Counted from the stretch's first letter, positions 10,285 through 19,519 are shown. The stretch: DNA of 64,000 bases from Mesorhizobium sp. 113-3-3 (GCF_016756495.1 NZ_AP023243.1:5522501-5586500); one strand, 5' to 3'. A program made the numbers and translations. Notes: generated from the letters alone by a model not told the origin.

Positions 10285-11025
10285 GTGACCCATCCGCAAC
10301 AACAGGCTGTTCTCACCGCTGCCGGTATCCACAAGCGCTTCGGCGCGCTTGTGGTGCTGGATGCGGTCGACTTCACCATGTCGGCCGACGAAGCGGTCGG
10401 CATTGTCGGCCCGAACGGCGCCGGCAAGACGACGCTGCTCAGCGTGCTCGCGGGTGCCTTTCCACCGAGCTCAGGCACGGTCCGCTTCAAGGGTGGTGAC
10501 GTGACGGCGCTGCCGGCGACGCAGCGCTGCCGGCTTGGGCTGGTGCGCACGCACCAGGTGCCCAAACCATTCAGCGGCATGACCACATTCGAGAATGTCT
10601 TCGTCGCCGCCTCGCATGGCGCCGGCCTTGCCCGCGATGAAGCCTATGAAGAGGCGCTCGGCTCGCTGAAACTGTGCGGCATGCTCGGTGTCGCCAACCG
10701 CCGCGCCGAAACGCTCGGCCTGCTCGACCGCAAGCGGCTGGAACTGGCGCGCGCGCTTGCGGCAAGGCCGACGCTGCTGTTGCTCGACGAGATCGGCGGC
10801 GGCCTGACCGACGGCGAGGCCGGCGAGCTTGTCGACACGATCAAGGAATTGCGCCGGCGCAAGATCGGCATCGTGTGGATCGAGCACATCGTCCATATCC
10901 TGCTGCAGGTCGCCGAGCGGCTGATCTGCATGGACGCTGGGAAAATCATCGCCGACGGCGATCCGCAGGCCGTCATGGCCGATCCGGAGGTCGTGCGCGC
11001 CTATCTCGGCGGAGGCCCGAAATGA
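10285..11025 (+). CDS. HAAT ABC transporter ATPase, LivG type, with degenerate signature motif
   Basis: This is a 246-residue cytoplasmic ATPase with a GTG start 24 bases after the binding-protein gene. Walker A is GPNGAGKTT (residues 42-50), Walker B ends in LLLLDE with Glu169, and the H-loop is WIEHIVHIL (His201). The expected LSGGQ/LSYGQ signature is absent: the aligned segment (about 144-153) reads LGLLDRKRLE. The partner ATPase carries a normal signature, so one of the two ATP sites would be non-canonical. It overlaps the next gene by four bases. Confidence 0.92.
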   Translation: MTHPQQQAVLTAAGIHKRFGALVVLDAVDFTMSADEAVGIVGPNGAGKTTLLSVLAGAFPPSSGTVRFKGGDVTALPATQRCRLGLVRTHQVPKPFSGMTTFENVFVAASHGAGLARDEAYEEALGSLKLCGMLGVANRRAETLGLLDRKRLELARALAARPTLLLLDEIGGGLTDGEAGELVDTIKELRRRKIGIVWIEHIVHILLQVAERLICMDAGKIIADGDPQAVMADPEVVRAYLGGGPK

Positions 11026-11750
11026 GCCTGTTGTCGGTCGAGGATCTCGTTGTGCGGCATGGCCTCTTACAGGCGGTGCGCGGCGTGAGCTTCACTGTCG
11101 AGCGCGGCGAGACTTTGGCGCTGGTCGGCGCCAACGGCGCTGGCAAGACAACGCTGCTCAGGGCAATCGCCGGCGCGCATCAGCCGGCCGCCGGGCGCGT
11201 GCTGCTGGACGGAGCCGATCTCACCAGCGTGCCGTCGCACAGGCGCGTCGGCATGGGCATCGCCCTGGTGCCGGAGGGGCGAAAGCTCTTCGTGCAGATG
11301 ACGGTCGAGGAAAACCTTCTGCTCGGCAGGACAGCCGGCCGGACGGGCGACTGGAGCGTCGACAAGGTACTGGAGATGTTTCCGAACCTGAAGCCGCGCC
11401 GGCACGCCAAGACCGGCCATCTCTCGGGCGGCGAGCAGCAGGCGACGGCGATCGGCCGCGCGCTGATGAGCAACCCGGACGTGCTTTTGCTCGATGAGGT
11501 TTCGCTCGGCCTGTCGCCGCTGATCGTCGACCGTGTCTATGCGGCCCTGCAGGGGTTGATCGCTTCCGGCACGACCATCATCCTGGTCGAACAGGATCTC
11601 AACCGAGCGCTGTCGGTTTCCGACAGGGTGATCTGCATGCTGGAAGGTCGCATCGCGCTCGAAGGGCCGAGCAAGGCAGTGTCGCGCGACGATGTGACGA
11701 AGGCCTATTTCGGCCTGCACCGGAAAAGCCCCGGGAGCGTTCCGGCATGA
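11022..11750 (+). CDS. HAAT ABC transporter ATPase, LivF type
   Basis: This 242-residue ATPase has Walker A GANGAGKTT (36-44), the signature LSGGEQQATAIGRAL and Walker B LLLLDE. ATG 11022 overlaps the stop of the first ATPase, and the stop overlaps the downstream permease. It forms a heterodimer with the preceding LivG-type ATPase and drives import of the operon's aromatic ligand. Confidence 0.94.
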   Translation: MSLLSVEDLVVRHGLLQAVRGVSFTVERGETLALVGANGAGKTTLLRAIAGAHQPAAGRVLLDGADLTSVPSHRRVGMGIALVPEGRKLFVQMTVEENLLLGRTAGRTGDWSVDKVLEMFPNLKPRRHAKTGHLSGGEQQATAIGRALMSNPDVLLLDEVSLGLSPLIVDRVYAALQGLIASGTTIILVEQDLNRALSVSDRVICMLEGRIALEGPSKAVSRDDVTKAYFGLHRKSPGSVPA

Positions 11751-12643
11751 GCAATCAGATCATCCAAGGCGTTCTTCTCGGCGGCTACTACGCGCTGATC
11801 GCCTGCGGCCTGTCCTTCATGTTTTCGGTGATGCGCATCATCAACCTCGCGCATGGCAGCCTTGCCGTGTTCGCCGCCTTTGCCCTGTGGTGGCTGGCCT
11901 CACGGTTCCATATCTCGCCGTTCATCGGCCTGCTCATCGTGCTGCCGCTGATGGCGGCGATCGGCTGGGCGCTGCAGCGCTTCCTGCTCGAGCGCAGCGC
12001 GCGCGGCGGTGCGCTGCTGCCGATCCTGACCACGTTTGGCCTCGCCATCGTCATCGACAACATGCTGTTCGAGCAGTTCGGCGCGGACACGCGTTCGCTG
12101 GCGCCCTATATCGGCAGCCTGTCCTATGATTCCTGGGAGTGGCCGGGCAGCATCTATGTCGGCAAGCTAGCCGTGATCATGTTCGCCACCGCCGTGATCC
12201 TGCTCGGCGGGCTGCAACTGTTCCTCACCCGCACAAGGCTTGGCCGCTCGATCCGTGCCACCTCGGAAGATCCCGACACAGCCGGCCTGGTCGGCGTCGA
12301 CGCGCGCCGCGCCAATGCTATCGCTGCCGCTATCGCCATGGTGACGGTCGGCCTTGCCGGCGCTTTCCTGGGCATGCGCGCCACCTTCGATCCCTATGCC
12401 GGCGCGCCGCAATTGCTGTTCGCCTTCGAAGCGGCGGTTATCGGCGGCGCCGGTTCGCTGTGGGGCACGCTGATCGGCGGCATCGTGCTGGCGCTGGCGC
12501 AGACGCTCGGCGCGCAGGTGCATCCGCAAGGCTTTCTGATCGGCGGCCATGCCGTGTTCCTGGTCGTGCTGTTCGTGCGGCTTTCGACCTCCGGCCTCGG
12601 CCTGCGCGGCCTGTTGCGTCTGCCTTCCCGGAGCGCGTCATGA
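11747..12643 (+). CDS. HAAT ABC transporter permease, LivH type
   Basis: This 298-residue inner-membrane permease begins with the LivH-like GVLLGGYYALIACGLSFMFS and has GAGSLWGTLIGGIVLALAQT near residue 240. Multiple hydrophobic helices run throughout. The start and stop both overlap neighbouring genes (ATGA), placing it within the five-gene importer operon. Confidence 0.94.
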   Translation: MSNQIIQGVLLGGYYALIACGLSFMFSVMRIINLAHGSLAVFAAFALWWLASRFHISPFIGLLIVLPLMAAIGWALQRFLLERSARGGALLPILTTFGLAIVIDNMLFEQFGADTRSLAPYIGSLSYDSWEWPGSIYVGKLAVIMFATAVILLGGLQLFLTRTRLGRSIRATSEDPDTAGLVGVDARRANAIAAAIAMVTVGLAGAFLGMRATFDPYAGAPQLLFAFEAAVIGGAGSLWGTLIGGIVLALAQTLGAQVHPQGFLIGGHAVFLVVLFVRLSTSGLGLRGLLRLPSRSAS

Positions 12644-13704
12644 GCGCCGTCTCCTCCTCACCGGTCATCGAGCGCGGCACGACGGCGTCGCGGATCGCGG
12701 CGATTGCGGTCGCCGTCATCATCGCGCTGCTTGCTTTCGCCCCACAGGTCCTCTCGGCCGGCGCGGTCGACCGCATGACGGCATTGTTCATCTATGTGAT
12801 CCTGGCGGCGATGTGGAACGCGCTTGCCGGCTTTGGCGGCCTGGTCTCCGTCGGCCAGCAAGTGTTCTTCGGGCTCGGCGCCTATTTCGCCATCCGGTTG
12901 GCCGATGTCGGCCTCAACCCCTTTGCCGCGCTTTTCGTCTCGGCGATCGTTGTCGGCGCGGTCTCCTGGCCGCTGTCGCTGTTCATGCTGCGGCTGAGAA
13001 ACGGCGAGTTCGCCATCGGCATGTGGGTGATCGCGGCGCTGACGCATCTCCTGGTCAATCTCGACCGGCTGGTGCAAGGCGAGACCGGGACGTCGCTGAT
13101 CTCGCTCAATGTCTACGATGCCGGCACCCGACGGACTGTTATCTACTGGCTGGCGCTGGCGTCGATGACCGCGCTGCTTGCCATTCTGTTCGGCCTGCTG
13201 CGCGGCAGCACGGGTGCCGCCATCCGCGCCATCCGCGACAATGAGGATGCCGCCGCCTCGGTCGGCGTGCGCGTCACCGGCACGAAGCGGCTTTTGTTCG
13301 TGCTTGCCGCCTTCGGCATCGGCATTGCCGGGGCGCTGTGGCTGGCGACCTCCATCACCTTCCAGCCGAAGACCTACTTCAACGTTCAGTGGACCGCCTA
13401 CATGATCTTCATGGTGCTGGTCGGCGGCATCGGCACGTTCGAGGGCGCCATTCTCGGTGCACTGGTGTTCTTCCTCATCGAGACCTGGTTCGGCGGCACC
13501 GGCGTCTGGTATCTGGTCGGCCTCGGCGCCACGGCGGTGCTGTTCTCGCTGTTCCTGCCGCGCGGCCTGTGGGGGACGATCGAGGAGCGCTTTGGCTTGC
13601 GGCTGCTGCCGGTCGGCTACCGCGTCAGGCTTCTGGCCACCGCTGTCGACGGCGACGCGACACCCTCGCCACAACAATCCACGACATCTCGGGAGAAAGC
13701 ATGA
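12640..13704 (+). CDS. HAAT ABC transporter permease, LivM type
   Basis: This 354-residue permease partners the LivH-type protein. It shows the LivM pattern ALAGFGGLVSVGQQVFFGLG near residue 65 and AIRAIRDNEDAAASVGVRV near residue 195. A hydrophilic C-terminal tail of about 35 residues extends beyond the last helix. The start is ATG 12640, in the stop of livH. The upstream 167 codons in this frame are a shadow of that gene. Confidence 0.94.
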   Translation: MSAVSSSPVIERGTTASRIAAIAVAVIIALLAFAPQVLSAGAVDRMTALFIYVILAAMWNALAGFGGLVSVGQQVFFGLGAYFAIRLADVGLNPFAALFVSAIVVGAVSWPLSLFMLRLRNGEFAIGMWVIAALTHLLVNLDRLVQGETGTSLISLNVYDAGTRRTVIYWLALASMTALLAILFGLLRGSTGAAIRAIRDNEDAAASVGVRVTGTKRLLFVLAAFGIGIAGALWLATSITFQPKTYFNVQWTAYMIFMVLVGGIGTFEGAILGALVFFLIETWFGGTGVWYLVGLGATAVLFSLFLPRGLWGTIEERFGLRLLPVGYRVRLLATAVDGDATPSPQQSTTSREKA

Positions 13705-14492
13705 CCATGCTTTTCGGCAAGACGATCCTCATCACCGGCGTCGCTTCCGGCATTGGCGCGCGCACGGCGGAACTTGCCGGCCAGCTTGGCGCCGATGTCA
13801 TTGGCGTCGATGTGCGCGAGCCGGCGGCAGCGGTGGGCAGTTTCGTCAAGGCCGATATCTCGTCGAAGGCCGGCGTCGACGAACTGGTCGCACGCCTGCC
13901 GCAGCGCATCGATGCGCTCTGCAATGTCGCCGGCCTTTCCGGCAACACCGGCGCGGCAGCGACGCTGGCCGTCAATTTCTACGGCCTGCGGGCACTTTCG
14001 GAGGCATTGGCGCCAAAACTTCGTGAAGGCGGCGCCGTCGTCAACGTCGCCTCTATCGCCGGCTATGGCTGGCGCGCCAATCTTAACCGTGCGGCCTCGA
14101 TGGTCGGCATCGAGGGTTTTCCCGATGTCGCTGAGGTGGTCGCCAATCACGCGGTCAAGAACGAGGAAGGCTATCCCGTCTCGAAGGAACTGCTGTTGCT
14201 GTGGACCTTTCGCGCGGCGCACCAGGACCTGTTCAAACGCCGTGGCATTCGCGTCAATGCGGTGAGCCCGGGACCGGTCGAGACGCCGATCCTGAAGCAG
14301 TTCCGCACCGTGCTTGGCGATGCCCGCGTCGACAGCGACATTGCCAGGGTCGGACGGGCCGGCACATCCGGCGACATAGCGCCTGTCGTACTGTTCCTGT
14401 GTTCGGACGGCGCGCGCTGGGTCAACGGCGCCAATGTGCCGGTCGACGGCGGCCTCGAAGCATCTATCAACGCCGAAGTGCTCGGCTTCTAA
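13701..14492 (+). CDS. Short-chain dehydrogenase, coniferyl-alcohol-dehydrogenase-like
   Basis: This is a 263-residue classical SDR. The cofactor motif TGVASGIG is at 12-19, the catalytic Ser is near 118 (VNVASIAGYG), and Tyr158 and Lys162 form YPVSK. The overall pattern (CNVAGLSG, SPGPVETPIL, GARWVNGANVPVDGG) resembles the Pseudomonas CalA type, which oxidises coniferyl alcohol to coniferaldehyde. The ATG overlaps the livM stop, so it belongs to the PcaQ-linked importer operon. Specificity is inferred; other aryl or hydroxysteroid alcohols remain possible. Confidence 0.8.
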   Translation: MTMLFGKTILITGVASGIGARTAELAGQLGADVIGVDVREPAAAVGSFVKADISSKAGVDELVARLPQRIDALCNVAGLSGNTGAAATLAVNFYGLRALSEALAPKLREGGAVVNVASIAGYGWRANLNRAASMVGIEGFPDVAEVVANHAVKNEEGYPVSKELLLLWTFRAAHQDLFKRRGIRVNAVSPGPVETPILKQFRTVLGDARVDSDIARVGRAGTSGDIAPVVLFLCSDGARWVNGANVPVDGGLEASINAEVLGF

Positions 14493-14525
14493 TCACGAAG
14501 CTCCACCGGAGCGAGGGAGACAATC

Positions 14526-15971
14526 ATGGATATCGGACTTCTGATCGACGGCGACAAAAGGGATGCGTCCGGCTCGGCCTCTTATGAGCGCATGGACCCG
14601 TTCACCGGCAAACTGGCAACGCGCGCCGCGGCGGCGAGCGTCGCCGACGCCAATGCCGCTGTGGAAGCCGCGGCCGCGGCCTTTACGACCTGGTCGAAGA
14701 CCGGGCCTGGCGAACGCCGCGCCCTGCTGTCCAAGGCGGCAGATGTGATGGCCTCCAAGGTCGGCGAATTCACCAGGCTGATGATGGAAGAGACCGGGGC
14801 CACCGGTCCCTGGGCCGGCTTCAACGTGATGCTGGCGGCCAACATGCTGCGCGAGGCGGCGGCGATGACGACGCAGATTTCGGGAGAGATCATCCCCTCC
14901 GACAAGCCGGGGACGCTGGCCATGGCGATCCGCCAGCCGGCCGGCGTGTGTCTCGGCATCGCGCCGTGGAATGCGCCGGTCATTCTCGGTACCCGCGCCA
15001 TCGCCATGCCGATCGCCTGTGGCAACACCGTGGTGCTGAAGGCCTCGGAAATGTGCCCGGGCACGCACCGGCTGATCGGCCAGGTGCTGGTCGAGGCCGG
15101 CCTGCCCAAGGGCGTCATCAATGTCGTCACCAACGACCCCAGGGATGCCGCTGCGATCGTCGAGGCGCTGGTCGCGCATCCCTCGGTCAAGCGCGTCAAC
15201 TTCACCGGCTCGACCAAGGTCGGCCGCATCATCGCCGAGCTCGCCGGCCGGCACCTGAAGCCGGCACTGCTTGAACTCGGCGGCAAGGCGCCGCTGCTGG
15301 TGCTCGACGATGCCGACATCGACGCGGCGGTCAATGCCGCCACCTTCGGCGCCTTCATGCATCAGGGCCAGATCTGCATGTCGACCGAGCGGCTGATCGT
15401 CGACGAGAAGGTCGCCGACGAATTCGTTTCCAAGCTCGCGGCCCGCGCCTCGCAGCTGCCGGCGGGCGATCCGCGCGGCCATGTGGTGCTAGGCTCGCTG
15501 ATCAGCAGCCAGGCGGCCGACAAGATGGAGGAGCTCGTGGCCGATGCTGTCGCCAAGGGCGCCAGGCTTGTCGCCGGCGGCAAGCGCACTGGCACCGTTG
15601 TCGAGGCAACGCTGCTCGATCATGTCACGCCGGCCATGCGCGTCTATGCCGAAGAATCCTTCGGGCCGGTCAAACCGGTCATCCGGGTGAAAGGCGAGGA
15701 CGAGGCCGTGCGTGTCGCCAACGATACGGAATACGGCCTGTCGTCGGCCGTGTTCAGCCGCGACATCAAGCGAGCCATGGCGGTCGCCGCGCGCATCGAG
15801 GCCGGCATCTGTCACATCAATGGCCCGACGGTTGGTGACGAGGCGCAGATGCCGTTCGGCGGCGTCAAGGGCTCGGGCTACGGCCGCTTCGGCGGCAAGG
15901 CCTCGATCGCCGAATTCACCGATCTGCGCTGGGTGACGATCGAGGATCCCGGCCAGCACTATCCGTTCTGA
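14526..15971 (+). CDS. NAD(P)-dependent aldehyde dehydrogenase, vanillin/benzaldehyde type
   Basis: This 481-residue ALDH has the catalytic Asn149 (APWNAPV), Glu250 (LELGGKAP) and Cys284 (QGQICMSTER). The segment IRQPAGVCLGIAPWNAPVIL and the gap-free length are typical of vanillin/salicylaldehyde dehydrogenases. A good ribosome site (GAGGGAGA) precedes ATG 14526, 33 bases after the SDR. With the SDR it could take aryl alcohols through aldehydes to acids such as vanillate or ferulate. No vanillate demethylase is present in the window. Confidence 0.85.
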   Translation: MDIGLLIDGDKRDASGSASYERMDPFTGKLATRAAAASVADANAAVEAAAAAFTTWSKTGPGERRALLSKAADVMASKVGEFTRLMMEETGATGPWAGFNVMLAANMLREAAAMTTQISGEIIPSDKPGTLAMAIRQPAGVCLGIAPWNAPVILGTRAIAMPIACGNTVVLKASEMCPGTHRLIGQVLVEAGLPKGVINVVTNDPRDAAAIVEALVAHPSVKRVNFTGSTKVGRIIAELAGRHLKPALLELGGKAPLLVLDDADIDAAVNAATFGAFMHQGQICMSTERLIVDEKVADEFVSKLAARASQLPAGDPRGHVVLGSLISSQAADKMEELVADAVAKGARLVAGGKRTGTVVEATLLDHVTPAMRVYAEESFGPVKPVIRVKGEDEAVRVANDTEYGLSSAVFSRDIKRAMAVAARIEAGICHINGPTVGDEAQMPFGGVKGSGYGRFGGKASIAEFTDLRWVTIEDPGQHYPF

Positions 15972-16004
15972 GCCGACCCTCGCTGCGGGCATCGATAGCA
16001 AAGG

Positions 16005-16931
16005 TCAAACGGCCAGGGACGGCGTGAAGCGAACGCTGGCGGATCGCATCAGACCGGGCGCCAGCACGATGCAGCCAGTGTCGATACGGCCGCCGGCGCG
16101 GTTGAAGGCATCCGTGATGTTGCTGACCGGCTCGACGCAAAAGAACGGCTCGCCTGGCGGCGTGTAGAGGACGAGGAAATCGAGCGGCGCCTCGGCCTCG
16201 ATGTCCAGCCGACGCCCCTGCTCCGGCCAGGTGATCCGGGCACGGCGCGCCCATCCGGTGAAGACCGTGTCGAAGTCCGCTTCCGATACGTCAAAGCCGA
16301 TGGACGGGTCGGCTCCAGCTGGCGGCAGGACGTGCCTGACGGGCAGGACCTCCCCATCGATTTCCCACATGCCCGACACCGGCGCCTGGACATGCGTCCA
16401 CGGCGTCGACGGGAAATAGGGATGGAGGCCGAAGCCGACCGGCATCGGCGCGTCCGACAGGTTGCGCACTGTCACGGTTATGCAAAGCATGCCGTCGGCC
16501 AGCGTGACCTCTTGCTCGGCCTCATAGCTCCATGGCCAGGAATCGGCGGCGTGGCGATAGCGCAGGACGATCGTGCTCGCTTCATGCCTGACAACCGCCC
16601 ACGGGCTGCGCCAGCCATGGCCATGCTCATGGTGCGGGTCCTCGGGTCTGCTGGGGAGCTGGACGGTACGTCCAGCGAACTCGAAGCGGCCACCCCTTAT
16701 GCGGTTGGAATAGGGAACGAGCGGGAAGCAGGCCATGGCGCCGGCATCGCGGCCGCTGATCGCCGCCGGATCCGCCGGGCGTAACCAATCCACAGCGGCG
16801 CCATCTTGCCACCATCGATACGACGCCAGCGCGCCGCCGGCGGCCGGAGCAATGTCGACTGTCGCGATGCCGTCGCTGATCGAGACCAGTTCCGAGTGCT
16901 GCGCGGCAATGGCAGCAAAATTCTTTGTCAT
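16005..16931 (-). CDS. Aldose 1-epimerase family protein
   Basis: This 308-residue galactose-mutarotase-fold enzyme interconverts alpha and beta anomers of aldoses. Expected catalytic regions are visible: the His-rich PHHEHGHGWR near residue 95, GFGLHPYF near 175, and the catalytic-Glu loop VEPVSNITDAFN near 275. The start is ATG 16931, preceded by GGGGGAG. It is divergent from the GntR regulator of a sugar-oxidation operon, so it probably supplies the anomer used by the sugar 1-dehydrogenase. Confidence 0.88.
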   Translation of the reverse strand: MTKNFAAIAAQHSELVSISDGIATVDIAPAAGGALASYRWWQDGAAVDWLRPADPAAISGRDAGAMACFPLVPYSNRIRGGRFEFAGRTVQLPSRPEDPHHEHGHGWRSPWAVVRHEASTIVLRYRHAADSWPWSYEAEQEVTLADGMLCITVTVRNLSDAPMPVGFGLHPYFPSTPWTHVQAPVSGMWEIDGEVLPVRHVLPPAGADPSIGFDVSEADFDTVFTGWARRARITWPEQGRRLDIEAEAPLDFLVLYTPPGEPFFCVEPVSNITDAFNRAGGRIDTGCIVLAPGLMRSASVRFTPSLAV

Positions 16932-16948
16932 CGGCGCTCCCCCGTCCC

Positions 16949-16983
16949 TTGACTCCAATAACCACGGCATTAAGACATATCAT
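16949..16983 (+). promoter_or_regulatory. Candidate promoter of the GntR/sugar-acid operon
   Basis: TTGACT (16949-16954) is followed after 16 bases by TAAGAC (16971-16976), a weak -10. Transcription would begin at or next to ATG 16984, giving a very short or absent leader. No Shine-Dalgarno is visible there. The assignment is tentative. Confidence 0.35.
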
Positions 16984-17784
16984 ATGAATAGTATGAAGAA
17001 TAAGAAATCTTTTAGCACGGCGCGCACGTCGCGGGTTGCCGTGGCGGTTTCCAGCGGCTCCACCGCGCTGCACGCGACCGTCGTCGAGCAGATCGGCCTG
17101 CGCATCGTGCAAGGCGACTTCCTGCCCGGCGAGGCGCTGCCCAATGCCGACGATTCCAGCGTGATGCTGGGGGTCAGCCGTACGGTGCTGCGCGAGGCCA
17201 TCAAGGTGCTGGCCGGCAAGGGGCTGGTCGAATCGCGGCCAAAGACCGGCACACGCGTGCGCCCGCGCTCCGACTGGAATTTCCTCGATCCGGACGTGCT
17301 ATCCTGGCGCTACGCCGGCGGCGTCAGCGCCGATGATGTCCGTGCGCTGTTCGAACTGCGCCGCGCCATCGAGCCCATGTCCGCCGCGTTGGCCGCCCAG
17401 CGCGCCACCCCGGCACAGATTGCCGAGATCCATGCTGCACTGGCCGAAATGGAAGCGGTGAGCGATGACGGCGACCGCTTCGCCAAGCCCGATCTGGTGT
17501 TCCACCAGACCATCCTGCGCATGACCGGCAATGAGCTGATCGGCTCGCTGGCGGCACTGGTTGAAACCGCACTGGTGATGAGCTTTCGCCTCTCCAACGA
17601 CAATCCGGAGGGCCAGCGCCACTCCTTGCCGCTGCATCGCGAGGTGGCCGAGAAGATCGCTGCCGGCGACGCGGCCGGCGCGCAAAAGGCCCTGCTGGTG
17701 CTCATCGACAATGCCGAGGACGACGTGCGCCGCAGCGTCGAGAACCGCAACAAACGCCGCACCGACCGGGGCCAGCAATCGTGA
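16984..17784 (+). CDS. GntR-family (FCD) transcriptional regulator
   Basis: This 266-residue regulator has an N-terminal winged helix (LRIVQGDFLPGEALPN, GVSRTVLREAIKVLAGKGLVESRPKTGTRV) and an all-helical FCD effector domain from about residue 115 with metal-ligand-type Asp/His residues (PDLVFHQTIL). The pattern FLDPDVLSWRYAGG is common in DgoR-like regulators of sugar-acid operons. It is the first gene of the plus-strand operon, and its stop overlaps the dehydratase start. ATG 16993 is an alternative start. It probably senses a sugar acid. Confidence 0.88.
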   Translation: MNSMKNKKSFSTARTSRVAVAVSSGSTALHATVVEQIGLRIVQGDFLPGEALPNADDSSVMLGVSRTVLREAIKVLAGKGLVESRPKTGTRVRPRSDWNFLDPDVLSWRYAGGVSADDVRALFELRRAIEPMSAALAAQRATPAQIAEIHAALAEMEAVSDDGDRFAKPDLVFHQTILRMTGNELIGSLAALVETALVMSFRLSNDNPEGQRHSLPLHREVAEKIAAGDAAGAQKALLVLIDNAEDDVRRSVENRNKRRTDRGQQS

Positions 17785-19508
17785 CCGAGACCAAACGCAA
17801 ACTGCGGTCCGAAGCCTGGTTCGGCGGTGAAGGCAAGAACGCCTTCATGCACCGCAGCTGGATGAAGAACCAGGGCATCCCAGCCGACGCCTTTGACGGC
17901 CGCCCGGTGATCGGCATCTGCAACACCTGGTCGGAGCTGACGCCGTGCAATGCGCATCTCCGCGCCCTGGCCGATCACGTCAAGCGCGGCGTCTACGAGG
18001 CCGGCGGCCTGCCGCTGGAATTCCCTGTCATGTCGCTGGGCGAGAGCAACATGCGCCCCACCGCCATGTTGTTCCGCAATCTGGTCAGCATGGATGTCGA
18101 GGAATCTATCCGCGGCAATCCGATCGACGGCGTTATCCTGCTGGTGGGCTGTGACAAGACCACGCCGGCGCTTCTGATGGGGGCCGCCTCTTGCAATTTG
18201 CCGACCATCACCGTCTCCGGCGGGCCGATGCTCAACGGCAAGTTCCGTGGACAGGATATCGGCTCGGGCACCCATGTGTGGAAGTTTGCCGAGGAAGTGA
18301 AGGCCGGCCGCATGCCGGTCGCCGACTTCCTCGCCGCAGAACAGGGCCAGAGCCGGTCGGCCGGCAGTTGCATGACCATGGGCACGGCCTCGACCATGGC
18401 CAGCATGGTTGAAGCGCTCGGCATCGGCATGCCGGACAACGCCGCGATCCCTGCGGTGGATTCGCGCCGTGGCGTGCTCGCCCAGCTGGCCGGACGCCAG
18501 ATCGTCGATCTGGTCCACCGGGACGTGAAAATTTCGGACATTCTTACAAGGCAGGCGTTCGAGAACGCCATCCGCGTCAATGGCGCGATCGGCGGCTCGA
18601 CCAATGCGGTCCTGCATCTGATCGCCATCGCCAACCGCGTCGGTATCGATCTCAGCCTCGACGACTGGGACCGTCTTGGCCGCGACGTTCCAACCATTGT
18701 CGACCTGATGCCGTCAGGCCGGTTCCTGATGGAAGATTTCTACTATGCCGGGGGGCTGGCTGCGGTCATGGCGTCGCTTGATGAAGTGGGGCTTCTTCAT
18801 CGCGACGTCATGACCGTCAGCGACAAGACGATCGGCGAATTGATCGACGGCGCGCCGAACTACAACCGCGAGGTCATCCGGCCGCTGAGCGAGCCGCTGA
18901 CCGAGCAAGGCGGCATCTCGATCCTGCGCGGCAATCTGGCGCCCAATGGCGCCGTCATCAAGCCTTCGGCGGCAACACCCGAACTGATGCAGCATCGCGG
19001 CAAGGCCGTCGTCTTCGAGAACATCGAGCATTACTACGCCCGCATCGACGATCCGGATCTGGATATCGATGCCTCCTCGGTGATGGTGCTGAAGAATTGC
19101 GGGCCGCGCGGCTATCCCGGCATGGCAGAGGTCGGCAATATGCCGCTGCCGGCGAAACTGCTCAAGCAGGGTGTCTCCGACATGGTGCGCATCTCGGATG
19201 CGCGCATGAGCGGCACCGCCTACGGCACGGTGGTGCTGCATGTCGCGCCGGAGGCCGCGGCCGGTGGCGCGCTGGCCCTGGTGCGCGACGGCGATCTTAT
19301 CGAGCTCGATGTCGCCGGCCGCCGGCTTGAGCTGCTGGTGTCGGATGAAGAGCTGGCGATCCGCCGCCGCGACTGGAAGCCGCCGGCGCCGCCCGAAGGC
19401 GGCTACCAGAGCCTCTATGTCGAGCGCGTGCTGCAGGCCGACAAGGGCTGCGATTTCGACTTCCTCGTCGGCCGGCGCGATGCCGGCATTCCCCGGCATT
19501 CCCACTAG
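17781..19508 (+). CDS. IlvD/EDD-family sugar-acid dehydratase, L-arabinonate-dehydratase-like
   Basis: This 575-residue cytoplasmic enzyme removes water from an aldonic acid to give a 2-keto-3-deoxy acid. The three cysteines expected to hold the [2Fe-2S] cluster are present: Cys47 (GICNTW), Cys124 (VGCDKTTPA) and Cys197 (GSCMTMGTAST). The catalytic-Ser region is DARMSGTAYG near 475. The length and the MHRSWMKNQGIP start resemble Rhizobium L-arabinonate/D-xylonate dehydratases rather than biosynthetic IlvD. ATG 17781 overlaps the gntR stop. The exact acid (arabinonate, xylonate, galactonate or fuconate) cannot be told. Confidence 0.9.
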   Translation: MTETKRKLRSEAWFGGEGKNAFMHRSWMKNQGIPADAFDGRPVIGICNTWSELTPCNAHLRALADHVKRGVYEAGGLPLEFPVMSLGESNMRPTAMLFRNLVSMDVEESIRGNPIDGVILLVGCDKTTPALLMGAASCNLPTITVSGGPMLNGKFRGQDIGSGTHVWKFAEEVKAGRMPVADFLAAEQGQSRSAGSCMTMGTASTMASMVEALGIGMPDNAAIPAVDSRRGVLAQLAGRQIVDLVHRDVKISDILTRQAFENAIRVNGAIGGSTNAVLHLIAIANRVGIDLSLDDWDRLGRDVPTIVDLMPSGRFLMEDFYYAGGLAAVMASLDEVGLLHRDVMTVSDKTIGELIDGAPNYNREVIRPLSEPLTEQGGISILRGNLAPNGAVIKPSAATPELMQHRGKAVVFENIEHYYARIDDPDLDIDASSVMVLKNCGPRGYPGMAEVGNMPLPAKLLKQGVSDMVRISDARMSGTAYGTVVLHVAPEAAAGGALALVRDGDLIELDVAGRRLELLVSDEELAIRRRDWKPPAPPEGGYQSLYVERVLQADKGCDFDFLVGRRDAGIPRHSH

Positions 19509-19519
19509 AGAGGCGCGCG

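Noticed and set aside
8926..10332. Open frame of 468 codons on the minus strand
   Set aside because: It is antisense to the Tat-exported binding protein; its composition is the Arg/Asp/Gly-rich pattern of a shadow frame.
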